Assembly: GCA_020633235.1 (NCBI GenBank)
Contig: JACKEA010000007.1
Span: forward strand, 186,001-250,000
Direction of reading: 5' to 3'
Length of the DNA: 64,000 nt
Source of the DNA: Polyangiaceae bacterium
GTDB lineage: Bacteria; Myxococcota_A; Polyangia; Polyangiales; Polyangiaceae
In this document: in pieces, positions 14,933-23,826 of the stretch
Position numbering within the stretch: position 1 is the first letter of the stretch
Layout: every line of letters starts with the position of its first letter
Notes under the pieces: generated by a model
Told to the model about the DNA's origin: nothing
The model's input: only the letters and a program-made list of their open reading frames with translations
Database searches by the model: none
Made by a program: the position numbers and the translations under genes

Positions 14933-16471
14933 ATGGCCGAAATCCGCCTGTACAACACGCTCTCTCGCAACCTCGAGCCCTTCACGCCCAAGGAGGACGG
15001 CAAGGTCGGCGTGTATTGCTGCGGCCCCACGGTCTACGACGTTCCACACGCCGGGCATGCGCGCTCGGCGCTGGCCTTCGACATCCTGGTGCGGCACCTG
15101 CGGGCGCGGGGCTACGACGTCACCTACGTCCGCAACATCACGGACATCGACGACAAGATCTTGGCGCGCTCCAAAGAGAACGGCGAAGAGCCGCTGGCGC
15201 TCTCCAAGCGCATGGCCGAGGTGTACAAGGCGCAGATGGCGGAGGTGGGCTGCGCAGCGCCCACGCACGAGCCTCGCGTCAGCGACCACCTGCAGGAGAT
15301 CTTCGATCTGGTCCAGAGCCTGATCGACAACGACGCCGCGTACGTCGTGGACATGCCCGGCGGCACCAAGGACGTGTACTTCTCGGTGCGGAGCTTCGCC
15401 GGGTACGGCAAGCTCTCTCGCCGCAACATCGACGATCTGATCAGCGGCGCGCGGGTGGAGAAGGACGAGACCAAGCGCGACCCGCTGGACTTCGCCCTGT
15501 GGAAGGGCGCGCCCAAGGAGGAGTGGGGCTGGCAGAGCCCGTGGGGCTGGGGACGGCCGGGCTGGCACATCGAGTGCAGCGCCATGAGCAGCCGCTACCT
15601 GGGCCACGGCTTCGACATCCACGCCGGCGGCATGGATCTCATCTTTCCGCATCACGAGAACGAGATCGCCCAGAGCGAGGCGGCGCACCCGAGTGAAGGC
15701 AACTTTGCCCACTGCTGGATGCACAACGGCTTCGTGAACGTGGACAAGGAAAAGATGAGCAAGTCCCTCGGGAACTTCGTGACCGTGCAGGACGTCCTGG
15801 CACGGAACGACGCCGAGGCATTTCGTTGGTTCCTGCTCACGGTGCACTACCGCGGGCCCATCCAGTTCGACACCGACAAGCTCGACAGCGGCCGGGTGGT
15901 GTTTCCCGGCGTGGACGAAGCAGAGCGGCGCGTGGACTACATGTACACGGCCGTCGCGCGGCTCGCGGAGCTGGCCGGGGACGCAACGCTGGGAGAAAAG
16001 CTGCCGCCGGAGCTCCAGAAGCACAAAAAGGCCATCGACGAAGCGGCCGTCACCGCCGACAAGGGCCTGGACGACGACTTGAACACGCCCATCGCGCTGG
16101 CGTCCCTCGGGGAGATGGCGCGGCTCGGCAACGAGGTCTGCGACCTCGCCTTGAAGCGTCGGAAAGATGCGGCCTTCGTGGGCGCGGCGCGCGGTGTGGC
16201 CGCCCATGCGGTGAAGAAGATCCGCACCCTGGCGGATGAGCTCGGCATGATGCGCGCATCCCACGAAAACTACACGTCGCGTACGCGCAAGCGTCGCCTC
16301 GAGCTCCGGGGCCTCACCGCGGAAGCCATCGAAGCGAAGATCGTCGAGCGCACCGAGGCTCGCAAAGCCAAGGACTTCAGCCGCGCGGACGCCGTGCGCG
16401 CGGAGCTCGAGGCTCAGGGCGTGTCGCTTCGCGACTCACCCACGGGCACGGATTGGGCCGTCGAGGCCTAA
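14933..16471 (+). CDS. cysS: Cysteinyl-tRNA synthetase
   Basis: Class I synthetase, 512 aa, attaching Cys to tRNA-Cys in the cytoplasm. Visible motifs: CCGPTVYDVPHAGHAR (HIGH-type with the zinc-binding Cys), WHIECSAMS and HHENEIAQSE (remaining zinc ligands), and KMSKSLGNF (KMSKS loop). The C-terminal DALR-type helical domain is present, ending with the usual ARKAKDFSRADAVRAEL. The length is slightly above the usual 460-490 aa because of an insertion near SPWGWGRPG and an extended C-terminus. ATG 14933 was chosen by homology; the Shine-Dalgarno (TAAGG) is modest. Confidence 0.95.
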   Translation: MAEIRLYNTLSRNLEPFTPKEDGKVGVYCCGPTVYDVPHAGHARSALAFDILVRHLRARGYDVTYVRNITDIDDKILARSKENGEEPLALSKRMAEVYKAQMAEVGCAAPTHEPRVSDHLQEIFDLVQSLIDNDAAYVVDMPGGTKDVYFSVRSFAGYGKLSRRNIDDLISGARVEKDETKRDPLDFALWKGAPKEEWGWQSPWGWGRPGWHIECSAMSSRYLGHGFDIHAGGMDLIFPHHENEIAQSEAAHPSEGNFAHCWMHNGFVNVDKEKMSKSLGNFVTVQDVLARNDAEAFRWFLLTVHYRGPIQFDTDKLDSGRVVFPGVDEAERRVDYMYTAVARLAELAGDATLGEKLPPELQKHKKAIDEAAVTADKGLDDDLNTPIALASLGEMARLGNEVCDLALKRRKDAAFVGAARGVAAHAVKKIRTLADELGMMRASHENYTSRTRKRRLELRGLTAEAIEAKIVERTEARKAKDFSRADAVRAELEAQGVSLRDSPTGTDWAVEA

Positions 16472-16475
16472 ACCC

Positions 16476-17264
16476 CTACTGAAAGTCCTGCACGGCCCAC
16501 ACGGAGCCGCCGGGCGTTTGATAGAAGCCGCAGGCAACCTTCGTGTACTTGGTGCTCGACATGTTGATGTAGTGCCCGTGGGTCTGGAAGTCCGCGCCGG
16601 GACCCTCGGCCCACATCTGGGCCAAGCACGTCGTCACCGTGGAGCTCACTGACGGGTAGCCGGGGCACTCGTTCTGCGCCCACTCGCCGCAGGAGGGAAA
16701 CGCGCCGTGCGCTTGCCCCGTCTCACTGTCGCTCTTCGCCTCACCATCGGCGCAGGACTCCTTCGCGTTCCAGCGCTGGTAGGGCGGAAGGCTCAGGGTA
16801 GCGCGGTACTCGTTGATCTTGTCGACGCACTGCTGGCGAGCCGTAGCGAACGGATCCGTGGTGGTGCCGCCGCCACTGCCGCCCGTCGCCGAACCGCCGC
16901 TGCCGGAAGTACCACCGCTCGACGCCCCGCCGCTCGACGCCCCGCCGGTCGCAGAACCGCCGCTGCCCGAGCTGCCGCCGCTCGAGGCTCCGCCGGTCGC
17001 CGCCCCGCCGCTGCCGGGGGTGCCACCGCTCGAAGCGCCGCCACTCGAAGCGCCGCCACTCGGCGCCCCGCCGGCGCCTGAATTTCCGCCAACCGAAGCG
17101 CCGCCGCTGCCCGAGCTGCCGCCGCTCGAGCTGCCGCCGCTCGAAGTGCCACCGCTCGCAGATGCGCCGGCGCCGCCATCCTGGAACGTCAGCTCGTCGT
17201 ACCCGAGCACGTTGCTACAGCCAACGGCAAGCATGACGACGATCAGCGAAGACACACGAAGCAC
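16476..17264 (-). CDS. Lipoprotein with Ser/Gly linker and CAP (SCP) domain
   Basis: 262 aa: signal MLRVSSLIVVMLAVGC (lipidation at C16), then about 115 residues of Ser/Gly/Ala repeats (units such as GGASSGGASSGG), and a C-terminal CAP/SCP-like domain from about residue 140. The domain has CVDKINEYRATLSLPP, AHGAFPSCGEWAQNECPG and FQTHGHYINM, the CAP-family positions for the paired His and Glu. CAP proteins are secreted and have varied, often unknown, roles. The linker presumably lifts the domain off the membrane. Convergent with cysS, 4 bp apart. Confidence 0.8.
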   Translation of the reverse strand: MLRVSSLIVVMLAVGCSNVLGYDELTFQDGGAGASASGGTSSGGSSSGGSSGSGGASVGGNSGAGGAPSGGASSGGASSGGTPGSGGAATGGASSGGSSGSGGSATGGASSGGASSGGTSGSGGSATGGSGGGTTTDPFATARQQCVDKINEYRATLSLPPYQRWNAKESCADGEAKSDSETGQAHGAFPSCGEWAQNECPGYPSVSSTVTTCLAQMWAEGPGADFQTHGHYINMSSTKYTKVACGFYQTPGGSVWAVQDFQ

Positions 17265-17551
17265 ACTCTGAGCATGCCACGCGCGCGACGTTCGCGGAAG
17301 CGATCGTCGTCATACGACAGCGACGCACACCGTACGGATTCTGCGAGTCGCGAACGATCGTGTTGCGTCTTCGCGATGATGCACTGCAGTGATTGCGGGA
17401 ATCTCCAGTGAGCATTCAACGCGATCGCCAAACGGTTGGGAGCTCTCGTAGCGTGAACGCAGCTGGATCGTGACGTTGCCACGCACTTCGGTACGGACCT
17501 TGCTCAGGGCGCAGCCGGGAAGGTCGACCCGGGAAGGCGGGAGGCAACAAA

Positions 17552-20206
17552 ATGAAATCGAAGATACTGTCTGTGCTCATTCCGAACGCGGCCCTAGCCG
17601 TCGCGTTCGCTCTCACCCTCGGAGCCTGCAGCGGCGACGATGGCGCCCGCGGCCCCGCAGGCGCGCCGGGTGATCCCGGTGGACCTGGTGCCACGGGTCC
17701 CACCGGCCCCAATGGCAACCCGGGCGACGCCGGCGTCAACGGAGACGCCGGTATCAGCCAAGGAACCCTGCACGGCAAGGTCACGAACAGCATCACCCAG
17801 GCGGGTGTTCAGGGTGTGACCGTGGCGTTCTCGCCGCCAGTGATCGCGGATCTGACGACGGACGCCAACGGCGACTACAACACCAACCTGCCCGTCGGCG
17901 TGTACACCGTGACGTTCACCAAGGACAGCTTCACGGACGGCGAGGCCACCGTGCCCGTCGCCGCTGGCATCGATCAGACCGTCGATATCGAGATCGTTCC
18001 CGCAGCGGGCGTGATCGTGGACGCCGGCGCCGACCTCAACGGCGCTCCGGGAGCCAACGTTTCACCCACGGCAGCGACGGAGATCTACGACGACAGCACC
18101 GGCGCCACGTACCTGTGGACCCAGAAGTCCGGCGTGCCGCTGACCATCACCGGCGAAACGACGGCCAATCCGACCATCACGCTGGCGGATCTCGAGAGCT
18201 ACAAGACCGCCCTCGCCACTCATCTCGAGCAGCCCGACCGCTTCATGATCCTGGGCATCGATCCCTTCGCCCTCGAAGAAGCGGAAACGGCCGTGTTCGA
18301 GGTGGCGGTGACTACCTCCAGCGGCACCTACAAGGACACCGTGAACGTGGTGGCGAGCCTCGGTCTCGCCTGGACCACGGGCGTCCACAACGTGCCCATC
18401 GACGTGGGCGTGTTGCTGCAGGCCAAGGACGCCAGCGGTGGCTACAGCTGGACCGTGACCGGTCCCTCCGGCTCCACGGCAGCGTTCGACAGCGCCACCA
18501 GCCGTTGGCCGATCCTGAAGCCCGACGTGAAGGGCGAATACACCATCACCGAGACCAACAGCGGCGACACCTTCAAGTTCTTCGCGGGCGAGTGGAAGGG
18601 TGCCATCAGCGGTCTGAGCGCGACGGACGGCAAGCCCGAAGCGACGGCCTGCACCATGTGCCACAACGACAGCTTCGCGCCGGACAACTTCAAGACCTGG
18701 CGCAAGAGCGGTCACGCCGAGATCTTCACTCAGAACATGAGTGACCCGGCCAACCACTGGAGCACGAGCTGCGCCAGCTGCCACGGCGTGGGCTACGACG
18801 AGAACGCCACCAACGGCGGTTGGGACGAGGCCATGTCGTCCGAGAGCTGGACCGTTCCGCATCCGGGCGGCCCCACGGTGTACAGCGACATGTTCACCAG
18901 CGCTCCGAAGACGGCCGCTCTCGCCAACGTGCAGTGCGAGAACTGCCACGGTCCGCAAGACAGCGCCGCCCACACCACCGGCGCAGCCCGGCTCAGCGAC
19001 TCGTCCCAGCTCTGCGGCTCCTGCCACGGAGAACCGGCGCGTCACGGTCGCTACCAGCAGTGGAAGGAATCGGGCCACGCGAACTACACCCTCGCTCTCG
19101 ACGAATCGACGGTGGAGTCCCGCGGTGCGACGGCTGCTCACTGCGGTCGCTGCCACTCGTCCCAGGGCTTCAAGAAGTGGATCGCCCAGGGCGACCTCAC
19201 CTCCTACGTGCAAGGCGCCAATGGCAACGCGACGGTCGCGGAGATGACGGCTTGGGGCATGACCGAAGCCGAGATCCACCCGCAAACTTGCGTGACCTGC
19301 CACGACCCGCACGCCCAGGGTGACCTGTCCGGCGAGCCCAACACCGCCACCGTGCGCGTGGAAGGCGACACCGGCATGCTGCCGGCCGGCTACAACGCCA
19401 TTGGCGTGGGCAAGGGTGCGTTGTGCATCACCTGCCACAACACGCGCAACGGCGCGCACTCCGACGCCATCCCGGTCAGCAACATGACCGCTCCGCACGT
19501 GGCCGCTCAGGGCGACGTACTGATGGGTCAGAACGTGTACTTCGTGACCCCCGGCATGCGCGGCGGACACTCGTACATCACCAACACCTGCGTGACCTGT
19601 CACATGAACCTGACGGACCCGCCGGCGGAGTACAGCTACAACAAGTCGGGTACCAACCACACCTTCGCGGCTGACCCGACGATCTGCACCACCTGCCACG
19701 GGACCTTCGACGGCGGCAGCATGGCGCAGGTGATGGAGAAGTCCCTCGATGGTCTGAACGAGCACCTGGGCGACACCGCCATGGCGAAGCTCAACGCGCT
19801 CGGCACCGTGTACGTCCGCGCCTACGACCCGGCGACGGATCTGTACTCCTCTTCCGGGAGCACGGACGCGGACATCAGCCTGGACGTGAACACCAACCCG
19901 ATCAAGCACATCGCCATCACCGAAGGCCATGGCCAGATCGAGCTGCACTTCACGCTCACCACCGCGATTACCATCACCTGGTCCGACAGCAGTCAGACCA
20001 CCACGGACAACTTCGGCGTCCAGCTGCGCGCAGTGAAGAGCAGCGCGGGCACCGCGGGTGCAGCCGTGTACACCAATGGCGGCAACATGATGAAGGCGTG
20101 CTGGAACTACCTGATGCTGCACGGCGACGGCAGCAAGGGCATCCACAACCCCGACTTCTTCATGGCGGTCATCAACGCAACCATGGCGGTGAACGTCGAC
20201 AACTGA
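17552..20206 (+). CDS. Nine-haem c-type cytochrome lipoprotein
   Basis: 884 aa. Signal MKSKILSVLIPNAALAVAFA ending LTLGAC (lipidation), then a collagen-like Gly-X-Y stretch (GARGPAGAPGDPGGPGATG), a carboxypeptidase-regulatory-like beta domain (GKVTNSITQAGVQGVTVAF) and further beta domains to about residue 360. Nine CxxCH haem sites follow: CTMCH, CASCH, CENCH, CGSCH, CGRCH, CVTCH, CITCH, CVTCH and CTTCH. The C-terminal KACWNYLMLHGDGSKGIHNP element is usual in such cytochromes. It is probably an outer-membrane or extracellular electron carrier; partners are not encoded nearby. GGGAGG precedes the ATG, and a terminator follows. Confidence 0.9.
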   Translation: MKSKILSVLIPNAALAVAFALTLGACSGDDGARGPAGAPGDPGGPGATGPTGPNGNPGDAGVNGDAGISQGTLHGKVTNSITQAGVQGVTVAFSPPVIADLTTDANGDYNTNLPVGVYTVTFTKDSFTDGEATVPVAAGIDQTVDIEIVPAAGVIVDAGADLNGAPGANVSPTAATEIYDDSTGATYLWTQKSGVPLTITGETTANPTITLADLESYKTALATHLEQPDRFMILGIDPFALEEAETAVFEVAVTTSSGTYKDTVNVVASLGLAWTTGVHNVPIDVGVLLQAKDASGGYSWTVTGPSGSTAAFDSATSRWPILKPDVKGEYTITETNSGDTFKFFAGEWKGAISGLSATDGKPEATACTMCHNDSFAPDNFKTWRKSGHAEIFTQNMSDPANHWSTSCASCHGVGYDENATNGGWDEAMSSESWTVPHPGGPTVYSDMFTSAPKTAALANVQCENCHGPQDSAAHTTGAARLSDSSQLCGSCHGEPARHGRYQQWKESGHANYTLALDESTVESRGATAAHCGRCHSSQGFKKWIAQGDLTSYVQGANGNATVAEMTAWGMTEAEIHPQTCVTCHDPHAQGDLSGEPNTATVRVEGDTGMLPAGYNAIGVGKGALCITCHNTRNGAHSDAIPVSNMTAPHVAAQGDVLMGQNVYFVTPGMRGGHSYITNTCVTCHMNLTDPPAEYSYNKSGTNHTFAADPTICTTCHGTFDGGSMAQVMEKSLDGLNEHLGDTAMAKLNALGTVYVRAYDPATDLYSSSGSTDADISLDVNTNPIKHIAITEGHGQIELHFTLTTAITITWSDSSQTTTDNFGVQLRAVKSSAGTAGAAVYTNGGNMMKACWNYLMLHGDGSKGIHNPDFFMAVINATMAVNVDN

Positions 20207-20231
20207 CGCTCACGCTCCTTCCCATCCCTGG

Positions 20232-20270
20232 CGCCCGCCGAGCCCTGGCTCTGCGGGCGTCGGGCTTTTT
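20232..20270 (+). terminator. Intrinsic terminator after the multihaem cytochrome
   Basis: CGCCCGC (20232-20238) pairs with GCGGGCG (20253-20259), with AGCC/GGCT inside, followed by CGGGCTTTTTG. It starts 25 bp after the cytochrome stop codon. Confidence 0.75.
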
Positions 20271-20279
20271 GTGCCGGGT

Positions 20280-20300
20280 GGTTCCGCGCCGGACCAACAT
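20280..20300. repeat. Dispersed 20-bp repeat
   Basis: GGTTCCGCGCCGGACCAACA followed by T: the cleanest copy of the interspersed family. It is intergenic, 10 bp after the cytochrome terminator. Confidence 0.85.
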
Positions 20301-20319
20301 GGAAGCGGAGGAAATCCGC

Positions 20320-21057
20320 TCAGACGCCGATGAACAACCGATGCGCGAAGTTCCGCTCGAGCTTGGCGCGCAGCACCTTGTCCGCGGCGGTTTCGATGTC
20401 GTACTCCGCTCGCTTGAACTCGAAGCGCTTCTCCGTGGAGTCGAACACGGTGAAGCTGGCCCGGTTGTCGTAGTCCCGGGGCTGACCCACGGAGCCCACG
20501 CTCACGATGTACTTCTTGTCCGGCGCCAGATCGAAATCGATGGGCGGGAGCTCTTCCACCGAGTCTGGCGTGAGGGCGAACACCTTGCACAGGTGAGAGT
20601 GTCCGATCAGCGTGATGTGCCCGAGCTCGTCGTAGATCGGCAAACACTCCCGAGCTTGTTCCGGAGCGAAGATGTACTCGAACTCTTCCAGACGCACCGG
20701 AGAGCCGTGGCACAAGAGGGCGTCCTCGTCGCTCAGGCGGATCTGATAGGGCAGCCCGCGAAGCCAATCCATGTTCTCTTTCGAGAGCATGTTGGCGTGC
20801 TGATCCAACGCGTGGCGCGCCGCCTCGTAGTAGTACGAGTAGTCCATGCGCCCGGCGACGGCGGCGTCGTGATTGCCCAAGATGGTGGACTTCACGAGAC
20901 CGCGCACGAGATCCGCGCACTCGTTCGGCGAACCGCCGTAACCCACCGTGTCGCCGAGGCAGTAGTAAGCGTCGATGCTCTCGCTCTTGAATGCCTCGAT
21001 GACCGCGCTCAGCGCTTCATAGTTGGCGTGGATGTCGCTGAGGATGCCAAGACGCAT
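20320..21057 (-). CDS. Metallophosphoesterase, YfcE/MJ0936-like
   Basis: 245 aa from ATG 21057 (MRLGILSDIH). Binuclear metal-site motifs in order: DIH (D8, H10), GDTVGYG, GNHD (in ILGNHDAAV), CHGSP and GHSH (in TLIGHSHL). The family hydrolyses phosphodiesters; natural substrates vary. It is cytoplasmic, with no signal. A terminator-like Pro/Lys-rich upstream extension of the frame was rejected as non-coding. It is divergent from the 21187 gene. Confidence 0.85.
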   Translation of the reverse strand: MRLGILSDIHANYEALSAVIEAFKSESIDAYYCLGDTVGYGGSPNECADLVRGLVKSTILGNHDAAVAGRMDYSYYYEAARHALDQHANMLSKENMDWLRGLPYQIRLSDEDALLCHGSPVRLEEFEYIFAPEQARECLPIYDELGHITLIGHSHLCKVFALTPDSVEELPPIDFDLAPDKKYIVSVGSVGQPRDYDNRASFTVFDSTEKRFEFKRAEYDIETAADKVLRAKLERNFAHRLFIGV

Positions 21058-21186
21058 GTCTGAGAACGCCGAGACTACCACGGACAGCAGGTGGGTGACG
21101 CAACGGAAGGGTTCGCTTTTTCGTCGTTTTCTCGGCGGCGCAGGCGCCGTACGTTCAGGGTCGCCAACCCACCCCCGAAAGCCAAC

Positions 21187-21795
21187 ATGACCGAAGATTT
21201 CGAGTCGGAAGCCCTGGAGCAGCTGTCCCCGCCGCCGGATCCGCTGCCCGAGCTGGCCGCGAGCTGCATCGATTACGTCCGCGGCGCGGTGGGCGTGGAG
21301 CTGGACTTGACGTCGGACACGCTGCCGGTCCTCGACCACTATCTGGAAGGCGCGCGCGAAGCCGCACGGGAGCGGCCGGAGTTGCTCGATCTCTTGTCGC
21401 GCGCCGTGGGCGCCTACTTTGGCGAGGTCGTGCGACGCAGCTTCGCGGCGTACTGGATCGTGCCCTCGGACGACGCCTTCGAGTGGCGCATCGCCTTTCG
21501 CCGCGTGTATCTGGCGTTCAATCCCGTCGGCGCCGCCTACGATTCATTGACGTCCACCAGCGAGCACGAGGGCCCATCGAGCGAGATGTCCCTGCTACGC
21601 GAAGAGCAAGAAGCCGTGGCAGCTCGCCTCGCTGCCCTGCCCGAGGTGCGGGAGGACGACTACTACCGCCTCAGCACTCGCTTCGAGGTGATTCAGATCG
21701 CCTTCGCCGCCCTACGCTCGGAAATGGAGCGCGCAGGAGTGGAGGCGACGGAGTACGAGCCCGAGGACTACCAGGAAGCCCTGGGCCAAGCCTGA
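21187..21795 (+). CDS. Conserved hypothetical, acidic helical protein
   Basis: 202 aa from ATG 21187 (MTEDFESEALEQL). It is strongly acidic, mostly alpha-helical and cytoplasmic. Features: SCIDYVRGAVGVELDLTSDTL near the start, a GAYFGEVVRRSFAAYW segment, an aromatic DAFEWRIAFRRVYLAFNP core and a C-terminal EYEPEDYQEAL. This looks like a recurring myxobacterial protein, but I cannot assign a family or function. It converges with the lipoprotein gene ending at 21797. Confidence 0.65.
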   Translation: MTEDFESEALEQLSPPPDPLPELAASCIDYVRGAVGVELDLTSDTLPVLDHYLEGAREAARERPELLDLLSRAVGAYFGEVVRRSFAAYWIVPSDDAFEWRIAFRRVYLAFNPVGAAYDSLTSTSEHEGPSSEMSLLREEQEAVAARLAALPEVREDDYYRLSTRFEVIQIAFAALRSEMERAGVEATEYEPEDYQEALGQA

Positions 21796-21796
21796 C

Positions 21797-23086
21797 TCAC
21801 TTCTCGGCTCCCGCGTCCACGTCGCCGCCGATCTGCACCCGAGCGGGCAGCTGGATCTGCGTCGGCGGCTCCACCCGCTCACCGAGGAAGTCACGCCAAG
21901 AAATGGTGTAGCGCCCGGGAATGGGGCCGATCAGGTATTGCTCCGCCCGCGGACGCACCCACGCGGCGGGGGCGCCATCGATGAGCAAGTACTCCAAGGT
22001 GTCCTTGCGGTTCACGGCGATGAGCCCTTCTCCCGGAGCATCCGCTGCGGGAGCCTCCTTGCCGGGTGCAGCCTTCTCGCGAAAGGCTCCGAGCTGGCCC
22101 TGCGTGAGCAACACCCCGGCGGGCTGCGGCGGGAGCTCTCCGGGCTTCAGTAGGCCCGACGACGGCGGCACGACCAACAGGCCGTAGGGTAGCTCCGGCT
22201 TGCGCACGATGGCCGTCACCTCGAACCCCAAGTGCCCACCGCCAGGCCACTTGTACTCGGCCTTCAAGGGCACCGACCCGTTGCAGGCGGCGTTGTTGGG
22301 ATCCACCGCGATCAGCTCCAACAGCAACCGGCACAGGAGCTTTCCACTCTCCGCGATCCCCGAGATGTTTCCGCTCTCCAGCGTGAGGACGCCCGTCTCG
22401 CTCTTGATGCGGACCTTCTCCGTTTCGAGCCCCAAGAGCGCCCCTTTGCCCTGGGCCTTGTTGTTGCCCTGCGCCATCGGCAACACGTCCGCGCGCCGTT
22501 CGGCGAACAGCGCTCGCAAGGTCCCGGGCAACATCACGCGATAGGAAAAGCCATCGGGCCACACCAGGACGTGTCCCCAGTGCTCGGTGGCGGAGCGCAG
22601 CTCGGCGTTCTCCGGCACGGGGAAGACCGGCGTGCCGAAGGTGAAGCGCATGCGCCCCGCCGGCGCGAGATCGACGGTCACGCGGGGCTCCATCGCCTGC
22701 TTTGCCTTGTTGATGGCGGCAGTCGCGACCTCTCCCCCGGACGGAGGCGATGGCACGTCGAACCACTTGAAGCGCGCTTCCAGGGTGACGCCGGTGCCGT
22801 CCTTCGCTGCTAGCGTGTCTCGGGGCAGCGGCTCGGACTCCAGCAGCACCGTAGGCGCCGGGGGGCCCGCGTCCGGCAGGATCAAACGGCCCGCGGAGTC
22901 CGCCGGGATCCCGCCCCGACCCGCGTCCAGCTTGCGCTTGGGGCCCACCGTGGAGGCGATGGGTGCGGGCAAGATGCTCGCGTTCGGGCTCGCTTGCGGC
23001 TCGCCGCCCTCGCCGCCGGCTTCCTTCTTCTGAGGACAGCCGGCGATCAGCAACGCCGACAGCACGAGCGCGCCACGAAGCTTCAT
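21797..23086 (-). CDS. Lipoprotein, last gene of the pyr operon
   Basis: 429 aa; signal MKLRGALVLSALLIAGC (C17 lipidated), followed by a Gly/Ala/Pro-rich low-complexity region to about residue 70. The rest has beta-rich stretches (RVTVDLAPAGRMRFTFGTPVFPV, HLGFEVTAIVRKPELPYGLL) and a long Pro/Ala interruption near residue 345. No enzyme motif found. The start overlaps the HAD gene by four bases, so it is co-transcribed with pyrimidine genes, which says little about its role. Confidence 0.65.
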   Translation of the reverse strand: MKLRGALVLSALLIAGCPQKKEAGGEGGEPQASPNASILPAPIASTVGPKRKLDAGRGGIPADSAGRLILPDAGPPAPTVLLESEPLPRDTLAAKDGTGVTLEARFKWFDVPSPPSGGEVATAAINKAKQAMEPRVTVDLAPAGRMRFTFGTPVFPVPENAELRSATEHWGHVLVWPDGFSYRVMLPGTLRALFAERRADVLPMAQGNNKAQGKGALLGLETEKVRIKSETGVLTLESGNISGIAESGKLLCRLLLELIAVDPNNAACNGSVPLKAEYKWPGGGHLGFEVTAIVRKPELPYGLLVVPPSSGLLKPGELPPQPAGVLLTQGQLGAFREKAAPGKEAPAADAPGEGLIAVNRKDTLEYLLIDGAPAAWVRPRAEQYLIGPIPGRYTISWRDFLGERVEPPTQIQLPARVQIGGDVDAGAEK

Positions 23087-23826
23087 GATTGCGTTGAAAA
23101 GTCTCCGATCACCATCACGCTGTCGAGCAGCGGCGGCGCGTCGGGGTGGAATTGGGTGTCGAGCAGGAACACGTCCGTATCCGGAAACAGTTCCTTGAAG
23201 ACGTTGCAGTTGCCGGGCTCGTTGTCGAACACGGCCGTGACCACTCCGCGCTGGGCGACCAGCGGCGTGAAGGCGCGCTTGAACTCGGTGTCGTCCATCT
23301 CCGGAGACGGCTTGAGCACGAGCTCCGTACCCGGGACGCCGATGGGGAAGCCGGCATCGCGAAGGCTGGCGAAGGTACCCAACGCCATGTTGGGCAGATC
23401 GCGACCGGTGAAGTACACGATGATGGCGCCGGCGTCGCGACAGGCGTGGGCGAACTCCACCGCTCCCGGGAGCGGGGTGTCGTGGTGGATCCAGGAGTCG
23501 AAGAAGAAGTGCGCCTTCCAGTGCTCGAAGCCCTCGGCGAGCAGCGCCTCGTCCTCGATGCCGATGGCGCGGAGGTTCTCGTCCAGCAAGTAGTCCAGGC
23601 GCTCCGGCACCATGGTCTTGAGCAGCGCTGCCTCCCGCGGGTGAGAAACGCGCCACTTCTCGGCCAGGTCCGCCATGATGGCGCAGGTCCGCGGGCGGTT
23701 GTCCATCAGCGTGCCGTCCAGGTCGAACACCACCAGCGGGGCGCGGCCCGCGCCGATCTCCCGCACGCGAGCCACCACCGCCGCGAGCTTCTCGCTCTGC
23801 GTCGGCAGGTCCAGCCGTCGCTTCAT
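23083..23826 (-). CDS. HAD-superfamily hydrolase
   Basis: 247 aa. HAD motif I is DLDGTL (D35 nucleophile, D37 acid/base); motif II is the Thr in VYFTGRD; motif IV lies at FDNEPGNCNVF, which resembles the acidic end of the fold. A helical cap lies between them (WRVSHPREAALLKTMVPE). The class suggests phosphatase activity on a small metabolite. Its position between pyrD and a lipoprotein, with four-base overlaps on both sides, suggests a pyrimidine-related nucleotide phosphatase, an inference from context only. Confidence 0.82.
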   Translation of the reverse strand: MKRRLDLPTQSEKLAAVVARVREIGAGRAPLVVFDLDGTLMDNRPRTCAIMADLAEKWRVSHPREAALLKTMVPERLDYLLDENLRAIGIEDEALLAEGFEHWKAHFFFDSWIHHDTPLPGAVEFAHACRDAGAIIVYFTGRDLPNMALGTFASLRDAGFPIGVPGTELVLKPSPEMDDTEFKRAFTPLVAQRGVVTAVFDNEPGNCNVFKELFPDTDVFLLDTQFHPDAPPLLDSVMVIGDFSTQS

